Shown: positions 25,333 through 35,475 of the stretch, one piece after another
How the letters are laid out: every line of letters begins with the position of its first letter
Position numbering within the stretch: the stretch's first letter is position 1
From: Acanthornis magna
Taxonomy: Eukaryota; Chordata; Aves; Passeriformes; Acanthizidae
Length of the DNA stretch: 64,000 bases
Direction of reading: 5' to 3'
Assembly (NCBI GenBank): GCA_036785705.1
Contig: JAWUZG010000052.1
Coordinates: 2,108,001 to 2,172,000, forward strand
The notes under the pieces: generated by a model
What the model saw: only the letters and a program-made list of their open reading frames with translations
Databases searched by the model: none
Told to the model about the DNA's origin: nothing
Translations under genes and position numbers: made by a program

Positions 25333-25690
25333 TGGAGAAATGCTGACTCAAGCGGTGCCTTATTGCTCTCTACAACTACCTGGAATAAGGTTGCAGCCAG
25401 GTGTCTTCTCACATGCAACAAGTTATAGGACAACAGGAAATAGCCTCAATATGCACCAGGGGAGGTAGAGATTGGATATTAGGAAAGAAATCTCTTCTGA
25501 AAGGATGGTCAAGCACTGGGACAGGCTGCACAGATAAGTGGTGTAACCACTGTACCTAGAAGTGGTCAAAAACATGTAGATGTGGTGCATAGGGACATGG
25601 TTTAGTGGTGGATTTGACAGTGTGGGGTTGATGCTTGAACTCCATCTTAGAGGTCTTTTCCAGCCTTAATTATCTTGTGACTCTACAATT
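25333..25690 (+). mobile_element. CR1 LINE 3' end, about 360 bp
   Basis: It starts within the last coding part (GGTGCCTTATTGCTCTCTACAACTACCTGGAATAAGGTTGCAGCC) and continues through ATAGGACAACAGGAAATAGCC and ATTGGATATTAGGAAAGAAATCTCTTCTGAAAGG. It ends near TTAGAGGTCTTTTCCAGCCTTAATTATCTTGTGA. One frame still reads GVFSHATSYRTTGNSLNMHQGR, the CR1 C-terminal motif GLFSQVTSDRTRGNGLKLRQGR. It is 5'-truncated and inactive. Confidence 0.93.
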
Positions 25691-26300
25691 TAAAGACCTT
25701 GAGCTGTATTTACAATATATGTAGAAAAGTTGCCAAAGAACTGATGTTTCATCAAAGGTAAATAATTAAGGTAGAGCCTCTAAGCAATGTTTTTGCTGCC
25801 TCTGTAAGAAGGAAGTCTGCTCAAACGCCAAAATTCTATTGAGGTACTATGGAGCATTTCACTGATGAGCTTTCCATGAGGTGAAGGCTGGAGGTATGAA
25901 ATAGTAGTGCATTTCAGGACAATCCACCCACTTAAATCCCACAATGGCAATCTGATGATGTCCTCTTGTTCCCTGTGCCTGATGAACAAGGATGTGTTTT
26001 TCTTGTTAGATGTGTTAAATTTATTGACAGCCTTAAGCAGGAGAAAACACACTGCTGCTCTGAAAGTCAGGGCATTCCCAGGGCAATCATCAGTAAGTGG
26101 CTAACAACCCAAATGGCAGAAGGAATCTGTAAGAAATCAGAGATCACCAAATGTTCAGTACTTACTGGCTGGAAAGTAGATAGCTAAGAGCTTTGAGAAA
26201 TCAGGTGATTAACCCAAAATTCTCTCTTGTCAATAAAATGCACTTGCAATGACAAGTTGTTCTGCTACACAATAATGCTGTCATGCCTTTTATATTGCTC
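25691..26300. other. single-copy DNA before the composite LTR
   Basis: About 600 bp with no recognised gene or repeat. The last bases before the LTR are TTGCTC. Confidence 0.55.
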
Positions 26301-26446
26301 TGTTGGGTTTGTGCAGCAAGGTTTTGGTGGCTGGGGAGCTACAGGTGTTGGCTTCTGTGAGAAGTTGTTAGAAGCTTCCCCCATGTGGGACAGAGCAAAT
26401 GACATCCAGCTCCAAAGACGGACTCACTTCTGGCAGAGGCTGAGCC

Positions 26447-26452
26447 CATAGC
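26447..26452. repeat. target-site duplication CATAGC of the nested LTR, left copy
   Basis: Repeated exactly at 26816-26821. The hexamer belongs to the host ERVL LTR (GAGCCCATAGC...). Confidence 0.92.
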
Positions 26453-26465
26453 TGCTGTGGAGCAG

Positions 26466-26491
26466 CAAGGCCTTCCAAAAGGAAGGCCTTG
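26466..26491. repeat. 11-bp-arm hairpin inside the nested LTR
   Basis: CAAGGCCTTCC (26466-26476) and GGAAGGCCTTG (26481-26491) are exact reverse complements around AAAA. It lies 13 bp inside the 5' end of the nested LTR, so it may be a family feature of U3 or a later local change. Confidence 0.9.
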
Positions 26492-26761
26492 TTACCCTTG
26501 TAAAATCCTTGCTCACTTCTGTTACTTTGGTTAACAAGATAAGTATTCTGGGAATGACTCAGCTAAACTAGAGGTGAAAAACAAGTTACATAATTGTAAA
26601 ACAATTATTAGAACCAATAAGTGCTCACACCGTGGGGCTCATGGTCGGTTGCATCTGATGCCTGTTCCTATTGTGATCTATGGTGGTTGGTTTAGCACAT
26701 TTGTTGTGCCTCGCAGGTATGTAAACTCATAACTAACAGTTTAAGAACCCTGTATTTTTGC

Positions 26762-26767
26762 AATAAA
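26762..26767 (+). promoter_or_regulatory. polyadenylation signal AATAAA of the nested LTR
   Basis: It lies 48 bp before the terminal CA of the nested LTR, giving a short R plus U5. Confidence 0.7.
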
Positions 26768-26815
26768 GTGTCTTCACCATACCATCGTGGAGATCATGTG
26801 TGCCTTAACGCCGCA

Positions 26816-26821
26816 CATAGC
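26816..26821. repeat. target-site duplication CATAGC of the nested LTR, right copy
   Basis: Exact copy of 26447-26452. It is followed by the resumption of the ERVL LTR. Confidence 0.92.
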
Positions 26822-27506
26822 AATCACGGCAGCACCTCTGGGATATTATATTTAAGAAGGGGAAGAAAATGGGGGAAAAAATTGGACAAAAATGACAGCC
26901 AAAGAGATGAATGAGAATATATGAGAGAAACAGCTCCTGAAGGTCAGAGCAGAAGGAGGGGGAGGAAGTTCTTCAGGCACCGGAGCAGAGATTCCCCTTC
27001 AGCCTGTGGTGCCGAGCACGGTGAGTCAGGCAGCTCCCTTGCAGCTCATGATGATCCACAGCAGGGCAGATATCTACCTGCAGCCCCTGGAGGACCCCAT
27101 GTCTGAGCAGGGGTTGACTGAAGGAGGCTGTGACCCCACAGGAGGACTGCACTGGGGCTGGCTCCTGGCACTCTGCTAGCTCTCTCTTCACTGGAGCCAT
27201 GCTAAACGCCTTTGATGGCAGGACCTGTGGCCCTGAAGGAGACCCACACAGGAGCCTTTTGTTCCTGTCTCCTGTGAGAGGGACCGCATGATGGAACAGG
27301 GAAAGAATGTGAGAAGTCCCCCCCAGTGAGGAAGGGCTATCAAAGACAGTGTGTGATGAACTGACCACAGCTCCCATTCCCCATCCTCCTGCTCTGTTGA
27401 GGGGGAGAAGATAGAGAAACTTGTAAATGAAGTTGAGCTCAAGGAGATGGGATGGGTGGGGGGGAGCTCTTTTGGTTTCCTTATTACCTTCTCTGATTTG
27501 ATTGGC

Positions 27507-27512
27507 AATAAA
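27507..27512 (+). promoter_or_regulatory. polyadenylation signal AATAAA of the ERVL LTR
   Basis: It lies in GATTTGATTGGCAATAAATTAA, the standard position for this LTR family, about 180 bp before the LTR 3' end. Confidence 0.75.
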
Positions 27513-27690
27513 TTAATTTTCTCAAGGTCCAGTCTATTTCATCAATGATGCAACTGGTGAGTGATCTCTTCCTGTCCTTATGTTGGTCACAAACCTTTCA
27601 GAATATTTTTCTTCCCTGTCCAGCTGAAGAGGGGAGGCATAGAGAAGCTTTGGTGGGCACCTGGCATTCAGCCAAGGTCAACCCACCATG

Positions 27691-30600
27691 TTTGGTCAAA
27701 AGTAAATGGGTTCTTTTTTCATTGTGATGGGTAACTGCAGCGCACTTAAATCTGTGCAGGTATTTGGTGGTTTGTTGCACGCATACTAAAATATTGGCAT
27801 CTTTGCAATCTCTCTTTTTCCATGTGACTTGGAGTCTTGAACATGCATATGAGGGATTGAAAGTAAATTTTACAGTTTATTGAGGTCTGAAGGCTTTATT
27901 TTATTTTCCTGAGTCAAGCTATTACTTTGGCCTTTATAGGAGTCCTCAATATAGTTTCTATGGTAGCCACAAAAAGAGTTTGGTAGCTCTGATGGAACTA
28001 GAATGAGTTTTGCTCACATTATAATTTTTTTTCCTGTCTCTGTCACCAACCTCTCATTATTCTTGTTGCTCCAACTAAAGAAATGGTCACAGGGAAATGA
28101 TGAAAGAAGCCAATGTTCTGTGGAGTGCTGGAAGTGAAAAGATAGGATTTTGGTACTGGGAAACTCTATGATGCCCAGACCCCACAAGGGGTAGAAACGA
28201 ACTTGCCTTCTTCTCCTCAGGCATGATTGGCTGAGATTTTGGTTTTTGAGGTTTTGGGAGAGAGTGTGCAGCAGAGCGAGCTCTGCTCTATCTATCATTG
28301 ATGTCCTAGAGCTAACCGAGGAAAGATAAAATTACAGATACATGTCCACCTTGGGTATGTGCTACTTTTCACAAAGAAAGGAAGGCACCTTTCAGAGTCT
28401 GAAAATCCCTGTATTGTTAAAAGACCATAGGTGGCTTAACTGATAGCACTAGGTGATTAATTTTTTAGGTACAGTTACATGACTGGAATCTCACTGTTCC
28501 TAAATGAGCAAACTCAGGTCAGGAGAACATGGTGTGGGAGAAAGGCTGTTTCAACAGGCCCTTGTTTGCATATAGAACTTACATTTACTTTGAGAACAGA
28601 TGAAAGGAGTAAGTTCTAAGCCTGCCAGAGGAAGAAAAAGCTTGTCAGCAAATGTGCAAATAAAGGTGTAGATGCGTCCTGACAGCGAGAGATAAGTGAC
28701 CTTGTAACTCTGGTTTTTCACTAATAAAAACCACTTTTCAATTACATCCAGAATACAAACACTTATTCTCTATGATAAGATATCATTTTACCTGCAGAAA
28801 CATATATTGCGCATGTATGATGTTATTGAATTATCCTCTGTAATTGTGTTAACACACAGAGGGAAAGGCAGATGGATCAATGTCTCCGCAAATGAATTGG
28901 CAAAAGGGAAACTTGAAAAATAAAATACAATGAACACAAAACAACAAGGGGCAAGGTGCTTGGAGGAGAAATTAGGCACAACGCAGGACAGGAATAAGTT
29001 TTGCAAAACAGCCAAGGAGGCAGTGAGATTAACAGAAGCAGAAAATTCACTTTATATGTAAGAATTCTTCCTCTCCAGTTCTTCAAGGTTTTGAACTCCA
29101 AGCTGGATCCCAAAATGTTGCTCTCTTTGAGTGTTGTGCATATGAGAAATTCCTTCATTTTCTTCTCCTGTGTATTTCTGTAGCTGCCCAGTTGTATGTG
29201 TGCATAGGCAGGTGCTCTAGCTCTGCTCTCAACATGCGCCTGAAATGCTAATATAATTTTCTCTGGATGACTTGCAGGAACAGGGGTCAATGAACCATCT
29301 GATAAAACCTGGCATGTAGTTTACATTCAATCCATTTAGTGCCTTATTTTACTGAGGAACTAGCTTTTGAATGCATTTAGGCACCTGTGTGGACTTTGTG
29401 TAAGTTTCCAGCTTGTATTCATATATTTGGAAATAGTAATTGTATTGACATTTGAGTTTTTCTAAAAAAATGACAGAATCTTATCTGATTTGGTAAATAC
29501 AGCTTCTGTTTCATCATTCATGGCATTATTTTCTTGCAAAATTCTAATGGCATTACACACCACTATTAAATACTCAAGCTCATGCCACTAAAGTCTTGTT
29601 GGACAGGTCTGATGTGGGATTTCCTGGGCTCCTTATTAGATTTCTCTCCTCTTTCACTGCTAAACTAAAGCTTCACTATGCTGTCACGCTATAGTTCCTG
29701 CCAAAACTCATTTAGTAAACAGGTGACATTTCTGTAGATGTCTACACCAGAGCTAATCATGGACAACACCTTTAATGGTTGAGAGAAACAGACACTTGAA
29801 GGCCGTGAGTCATCAGGTCTGAACAAGTGAGTGGCTGGAGCTGTAAGAGATCCTGTTATTGTTCACGACCTTGTAAAGATCCTAGCTCAGCTGCAGACAT
29901 CCATGTTGCTGACATCTATGTGTAAACAGAATAATCCCACAGCTGCCCTTCAGCAGCCACACCATAGCCTGCAGAAATTACTTCAAAATATTGTCTAATT
30001 TTCTCAGTTTATTAAATTAAGAGATTATTTGTACGATCAAATCAAAGCTTCTGTTGGCTTCATATTTTTTTTACAACTGGCCTACTTTTATTGTTTTCTA
30101 TGTCTCTTTGTTTTGCAGTTAAAGAGTCCCTAAAAGTATAAAGCTGTTGGAACTTCCACAGCTGAAATATCTTAAGTGAACCTAGTCAGGAAGATAGAGG
30201 TTTTGGACTGAAATGGAGAGTATGGATTTGTTTTTCTTATCTCTATTGCTGAAAGTGCTCTGAGTGGATTTTCCAGAATGGTGCTATAAAAACAAAAGTT
30301 GATTGATTAATTCAAAACCTATAGCTAGGAAATATTTTCCAGGGATACTTACAGGAAATACACAATGGTCTATGAAGAGAAGTAATTTGCTATGTGCACA
30401 CTGATGGGCAAATTTATTGTGATCTGATACCTGTGGTTATGGCACTGAAAGATAGTACAAAATGACCATTTTTACACTTACTCCATCCTGTTATGCTGAA
30501 TCAGAAGACAAAGTTATCAGAACTCCAAGCTTAGTCTTAGTGATATTCCCTGATTGCACTTTTCAGTTGTTTAAGCATATAAGAAACATGTGAATATGCA

Positions 30601-33600
30601 GATATAAGAATACATGAGATTTTGACTTGAGGTTGCAGCAAATTCCCTAAAAATTAGCCCTGATTAAATGAAAATATCTGTCAGTGCACTATTCATCTTA
30701 TGCTACAAGAGCTGTAACCATAGGGAGGGTGATTTTGCCAAAGTTTAATGCAAGTTTGCCCTTTGCCTTCAGAGATCTTTGAATCAAGCTGTACCTGTTT
30801 CTAAAATAATGTGTGTGTAAGAAAACAGAGAAGAGTGTTAATGGGTTTGTACTATCTACTTAAGAGGCAGGTTAGACATGAAATGCTAACAAAACAGGAA
30901 ACTTGAGGGAATTTACCTGAGGAGAAATAATGAAGAAGTTGAAACAAAAACCTCCCTTCCTGAATTGTTCTTTTCCTGGTGTGGTTGAGCTAATCATGCT
31001 GTTGTTCCTCCATCAGCATTTTCTTCCCTTCTACCAATCTATTTTCCCCAGCTGGCAGATTTAGATGTATCCAGCATGCTTCTCATGAACCATTTTTACT
31101 ACAACATTTTTTGTAATCAGAGTTAAACCGTTGGCTATTTTCCTGAATCACAGCTTCTTGCTTCTAATGCAAAGGTTTGTCCCTTTTGACCTTGCTGAGA
31201 TACAGAGGACAACTCCTGCCTCACTGACTTCACCCTCCCACTATCAAATGCACAACCCATTTCTGATGTTTTACAGAAATATATTGAACTCGATTTAATT
31301 TCACCCAGTGATGACACTACAGCTTTGGAACCTCACCCTTCTAAAGGTTAGGCATCATCTTTTAATTACCAGCTTAAATTTATTAATGAAAAATTTATAC
31401 TGAGATTTTTTTTGTGTCAGTTAAGCAGCCCCTTTTCCTTCCTAACATAAACATAGTTTTGATGTATCTAAAAGGCTAGACTAGCAGTTTAGTTGCCTGA
31501 ATTCAAACTTACGTGTGTACTGTAATGAATATAATTATTCCAAATGTTTGTAATGCATGCAGGAATAATTAGTGGCGTTTCCAGTGAACAGAGAAATAAA
31601 AATATTTTTAGTCATATCCCATGTGCTTACCCTAGAAGAAAAAGATATAACTATTAAATTGAAACTCAAGGAGAGAGAAAAAAATTAACACATGAACTCT
31701 TTTATTCTTCAGTGTACTTTTCTGCACGGAAAAACCCTTTTTCAGATTTATTGATATGGATGAATAAAGGTTTAAGAACAAACATTCGCTTCTGGTATGA
31801 CATTATTTCATGGTTAGTTAAAAACATGATGGGCATTGAGAAAAGATCAGCATATACAGATATCTAAAAAATGTAATGAATATGCTGCTATAACACAAAT
31901 GCATAATACAATTCTCTTTCCCATCTTCATAAAATTACTGCTTTATCATTTGTGCCATTTTTTTCTGTTTGCTTTCTTGGTAGCACTGCATATGTATGGA
32001 TGTGAAACTCATGTATCAGGATTTTTTATTTCCTTTTTTATGAAAAATGTGTTAACTTTAAATTGAATTTTGTCATAATGAGGAATAGGAAATCACTGGT
32101 CCTTGTTGCTGGTATTAGTGCCCGCAATTCTTTGAATTGCTGTCTGTTTCTGAGGCAAAATGTCCTAATCTGCTTATTTAAAATTACGTCATTGATTAGG
32201 AGTGAATAAATAGACCCGTGAAATGAAAGGATGTCATGATTAGACTTTCCGATGCTCCTGGCAACATGCAGGTTTAAAACCCCTTACATATTACAAACCA
32301 TCCACTGCCCCTCTTGAAAGATATAGTGTAGCTCTGCTGGAGTCCAGCTTAAGAGGTTCTTAACAGAGAGGTCTTAAGCTACTTTCATAAAAAGAAACAT
32401 GACAACAAAGCACAAAACAGGACTTTAAAATATCTACTGAAAATCTGGTTTTGATAATACTAAAGGTAACATTTAGGTAAGGCTTATTCTGAAAATGCTG
32501 CTTAACACATTAATCAGGATTACTTCACTTTCAGCTCCTCTCCTTTGCATGTGTTCCATTTGATGCACTTTTAATCTCTGGGTTTGGCTATAAAAACTTT
32601 TTAGACAAGGCTTGTTTTATGTTCAACATTTAGCAATTTTGTGAAATAATAACAGGAAGCATAAGAATGAATCTTTCTGATTAGATTAGACTTCCCTTTT
32701 CCTTGTGCCTATAGATCCAAAAACAAAGAATGCTTCCAAACAAGTTTAAGTACATCCTTTTGAACTAAGAGCAATATTTCATATTATTAATCAAGTAATA
32801 AATATTCAAATTATGTTATTATATCATCAGTTTAAAATCCTAAGCTATAGAGAGTATGCACTGGGAATTTGAAAAGCCAGTGCTGCTTCACAGCCCTTGT
32901 GCATTTATATTTTTTGTGCACCTTAGACTATTTGGCTCATGGGTGCTGATAACTATTGTGGAGAGGACACAGAGGCAGATGCAGAAGGAAAACCTGGCTT
33001 TGTCATCCACCCGCTTAGGAAGTCAGCAGGGAAAACAACTGGGAAAACAACCCCTGAAAGGTACACAGCAATTTAAGCTAGTCAAGTTGTTCCCTCTACA
33101 GAAAATGAAAAAGGAAATGCAATTTATCTATCCTAGGTATCTTGAGTTAGGAAAGATGAAAACAAACCTTAGTATTGAACCCAAAAAAGAGAAAAAGTGT
33201 GCTATATTGCACCAGAAAACTTCTTAACACAAGATCTAATGTCTTAACATTTTATGTCCAAACTTCAAAGTTAGAAATAAATATACATATATTATATATA
33301 TATTTCTTTCTTGTTAAGCATTGTTTGCAAGTTGTCTTGAAAGAATTCTCAATTTAAATTGGCTAGTGATTGATCCTATGCCATCATTTTATGAAAGATT
33401 TTCATAAGAAGTAAACATAAGAGCAGAATTATGCTTAACCAGGTCATGGGTGTTATTGTTATGCAAGGTAAAACCTAGAATCTGCAAGGTTAATTACTAC
33501 AATTTGAAAAAAGACAGTATAAGTAAAATTCAGATGCTGTTATATCTATGTAATTAACTTGTAATTGAAGCATAATTGCACAGCGGTTTTGCTTTGTGGT

Positions 33601-34155
33601 AGGTTGCTAAACAGGATCTGCACAGTTACTTATGAATGGGTTAATTACAAAAATTTTGTCATCATACTAAATTTATTTTTGCGACAAAGTTCCTTCAGAT
33701 TATCAAATAGAGAGTGTATATCTTTTCAATTTTCTTCACTGAAGAATGTTTAATAACATTTACATGTTATATGTAGATGGCATGCAAAAGTTGTAGTGAG
33801 TTAAACATGAATCCTAGAGGGTTTTATGTTATACATTATGCATTATTTCTCATAACACAAAGCTCATAAAAAATGCATATCACTTGGGCTGATAAAGCTG
33901 TAAGCAAAAGAAGGAAGACTGAAACCTTAAGGCAAAAATATTCTAATGAAATGTAATACATACACAATAGGAATAATACTCAAGTAGTAATTTTAGAGAA
34001 GTACTGTGACAAAGTCATCCAGTCTCATGTGCCCTCCCGTTACCCAGTTACAGGGAATGATGGACAGCTGTTTCAGGAGGGGAAAGTATCTTGCACTACA
34101 GAGGAAACAAACTCTTCTAAGCTACTTTTTTTGATAGACGTAATAGCTGTCACAC
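27691..34155. other. single-copy DNA, no gene recognised
   Basis: About 6.5 kb without a CR1 or LTR that I can recognise. Minus-strand frames of up to 137 codons (28877-29290) have no domain likeness. A paired TAATC motif around a CRE-like site is noted at 32164-32200. Confidence 0.55.
32164..32200. promoter_or_regulatory. inverted CCTAATC/GATTAGG pair flanking a CRE-like site
   Basis: CCTAATC at 32164-32170 and GATTAGG at 32194-32200 are exact inverted copies 23 bp apart. Between them lies TTACGTCA (reverse complement TGACGTAA). A further GATTAGA lies near 32240. TAATC is the half-site of K50 homeodomain factors such as OTX and CRX, and TGACGTAA is a CREB/ATF-type site. Any function is inference. 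Confidence 0.2.
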
Positions 34156-34268
34156 AGAAAAGGGAAAAGAGAAAAGAGAAAAGAGAAAAGAAAAACGAGA
34201 AACAAGAAAAGAGAAAAGAGAAAAGAGAAAAGAGAAATGAGAAAAGAGAAAAGACAAAAGAGAAAAGA
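34156..34268 (+). repeat. (GAGAAAA)n purine-rich heptamer repeat
   Basis: About 113 bp of imperfect GAGAAAA units, almost all purine on the plus strand, interrupted by single pyrimidines (near 34196, 34204, 34236 and 34255). It generates Lys/Arg/Glu-rich frames on plus and Phe/Leu/Ser-rich frames on minus, none of them genes. Confidence 0.92.
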
Positions 34269-34422
34269 ACCCTTTAGAGCATGCTGTCCCTTGAGCAAAA
34301 AACAAAACCTGCAAGGTGGCTTTAGAATCTTGGTAAAATGTTGGAACAACTAAGGAGAAGTTTTAATGTAAGCTCATGTTTTATTCATTAAACTAGTTGC
34401 TCATTCAATGTTTTGGACTCAA

Positions 34423-34441
34423 TTTTTTTTTTTTTTTTTTT
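34423..34441 (+). repeat. poly(T) tract, 19 bp
   Basis: A homopolymer of 19 T. No adjacent sequence marks it as the tail of a known retrotransposon. Confidence 0.95.
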
Positions 34442-35300
34442 AAATTTCTGTGGAGCAATAAAACTTGTTCTGATCATAGTAAAGAAGCTTTTGCCATGGC
34501 TGTGGCAGGTCCCAAAATGGTCTCTCTTTCCAACACAGCTAACAAAGCAATTCAAAGCAGGGTGTTCAGAAGGTAATGACACTGTGCCTCTACCTTGATG
34601 CACAGGCTAATTAGAGAAATTGTAACACAGACCTCTGAGGGCACATGCTGGTGAGCCCCAAAGGTCTCTGCTACGTGCCAAAGCAGCAATCAGTGAGAGT
34701 GAAGCCCAGGACCAGGAACTTCCACACCTGAATGTGACCCGAATGTGCCCAGTGCCAGCCTGGGCAGAGGGCAGCTAGCATGACACAGCCCTCTGCATCG
34801 CCAACAAACCCAGATGGCATCCTGCATCCAAACTGCATCTGGAAACCATTCTTTGCTCTGCTCACTTCCCAACACTGCCTGGAAGTCACTTGACAGAATG
34901 TGATTTGGCCAGGGTGTCCAAATTCTTCCCTGTAAGTATTGATATTGCATATATTATAGAGAGACAATATATAACAATAGGATTTATTTTCACATTTTGG
35001 GATACAAAGTAAATAGTGTAAGTGTGATGCATAATCTCAGTTAATTATAATTAATGAAACAATTTTTTAACTGTTCCATTGACAAAAAACTGAAGAAGCC
35101 AAAATTAAGAGAGAACCCTTCAAGCAGGTATTTGTATAGGAAATTCACAAATCAAATAATAGAGTTATAAAATCCTGAAAATGATTTTTACTAGATGAAT
35201 TTAAAAAATCTTATGATGTGGATGCACTATTCTAAAGGGTTTTCTCCTCTTTCTCATGGGGAATAGAGATAAGTTGAATTCTTTGCTCTTTCTAATCTTT
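34442..35300. other. single-copy DNA with a slightly GC-richer part
   Basis: The stretch 34600-34930 is less AT-rich than its surroundings and contains repeated-looking words (CCAGTGCCAGCCTGGGCAGAGGGC). I could not assign it to CR1, an LTR or a gene. Confidence 0.45.
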
Positions 35301-35475
35301 TGTTTTGGTTCTGGGTGCTGTAAGGCTCCAACCATTCCCTTTGGGGGGTGGATAACTGTCGACCAATAAATTGTTAGACTATTAATGCATATATAAGAAG
35401 AATTGTAAATAAATCTCTCTCTCTTGCCATCTTGTCGCTGCTGTCTGCCTGATTTACTTGGGAGCCTCTGTCACA
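35301..35475 (+). mobile_element. possible short LTR fragment, about 175 bp
   Basis: The stretch begins TGTTTTGGTTCTGGG and ends CCTCTGTCACA. It contains CCAAT within ACCAATAAATT, a TATA box ATATATAAG near 35390-35398 and AATAAA near 35408-35413, then a CT-rich part. This layout resembles a small retroviral LTR with the poly(A) signal very close to the TATA box. The flanks TCTTT and TCTCT agree in only four of five bases, so the boundaries are not proven. It could also be a fragment of a longer LTR. Confidence 0.4.

Larger units (their letters stand above)
26453..26815 (+). mobile_element. nested solo LTR, 363 bp, class II-like
   Basis: The element runs from TGCTGTGGAGCAGC to TTAACGCCGCA, with TG...CA ends and perfect 6-bp flanks CATAGC. 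When the insert and one hexamer are left out, the flanking host sequence is continuous with the ERVL LTR family (GAGCCCATAGC joins AATCACGGCAGCACCTCTGGG), which independently proves the insertion. AATAAA at 26762-26767 shows plus-strand transcription. A MARE/AP-1-like ATGACTCAGC lies at 26554-26563 in U3. Near its 5' end is a strong hairpin, CAAGGCCTTCC-AAAA-GGAAGGCCTTG, at 26466-26491. A 6-bp duplication suggests an ERVK/beta- or alpharetrovirus-like integrase. No internal genes remain. The family name is not known to me. Confidence 0.88.
26301..27690 (+). mobile_element. ERVL-type solo LTR, interrupted by a nested LTR
   Basis: It starts TGTTGGGTTTGTGCAGCAAGG and shows the landmarks of a long avian class III (ERVL) LTR in order: GTTTTGGTGG...GGGGAGCTACAGG, CTTCTGTGAGAAG, GAAGCTTCCCCCATGT, CTCCAAAGACGGACTC, GCAGCACCTCTGGGAT, a TATA-like ATTATATTTAAG at 26845-26856, CACCGGAGCAGAGATTCCCC, tandem-like CTGCAGCCCCTGGAGGACCCC units, GTGATGAACTGACC, AATAAA at 27507-27512, and a 3' end CACCTGGCATTCAGCCAAGGTCAACCCACC. 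The expected terminal ACA has become ATG. Without the inserted LTR and one duplicated hexamer it is about 1.02 kb. I could not find a convincing 5-bp target duplication (left TGCTC, right TGTTT or TTTGG). Frames of up to 134 codons inside it are LTR sequence and not genes. It is related to the LTR at 57808-59192. Confidence 0.9.

Noticed and set aside
24974..25468. 164-codon plus-strand open frame
   Set aside because: Its end is CR1-derived (GVFSHATSYRTTGNSLNMHQGR) and its start is unique sequence, so it is an accidental fusion across the transposon boundary.
26296..26514. TTGCTC at both 26295-26300 and 26509-26514 as a possible target duplication
   Set aside because: The right copy is not preceded by CA, and the family landmarks continue beyond it. 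The CATAGC pair explains the structure better.
26973..27508. Minus-strand frames of 134 and 106 codons
   Set aside because: They are antisense to the ERVL LTR at 26301-27690 and have no independent support.
34029..34349. Lys/Arg/Glu-rich and Phe/Leu-rich frames
   Set aside because: They are translations of the GAGAAAA heptamer repeat.
34600..34930. GC-richer block as an exon or transposon
   Set aside because: Neither strand gives a recognisable protein or transposon landmark, and splice-like sites alone are not evidence.
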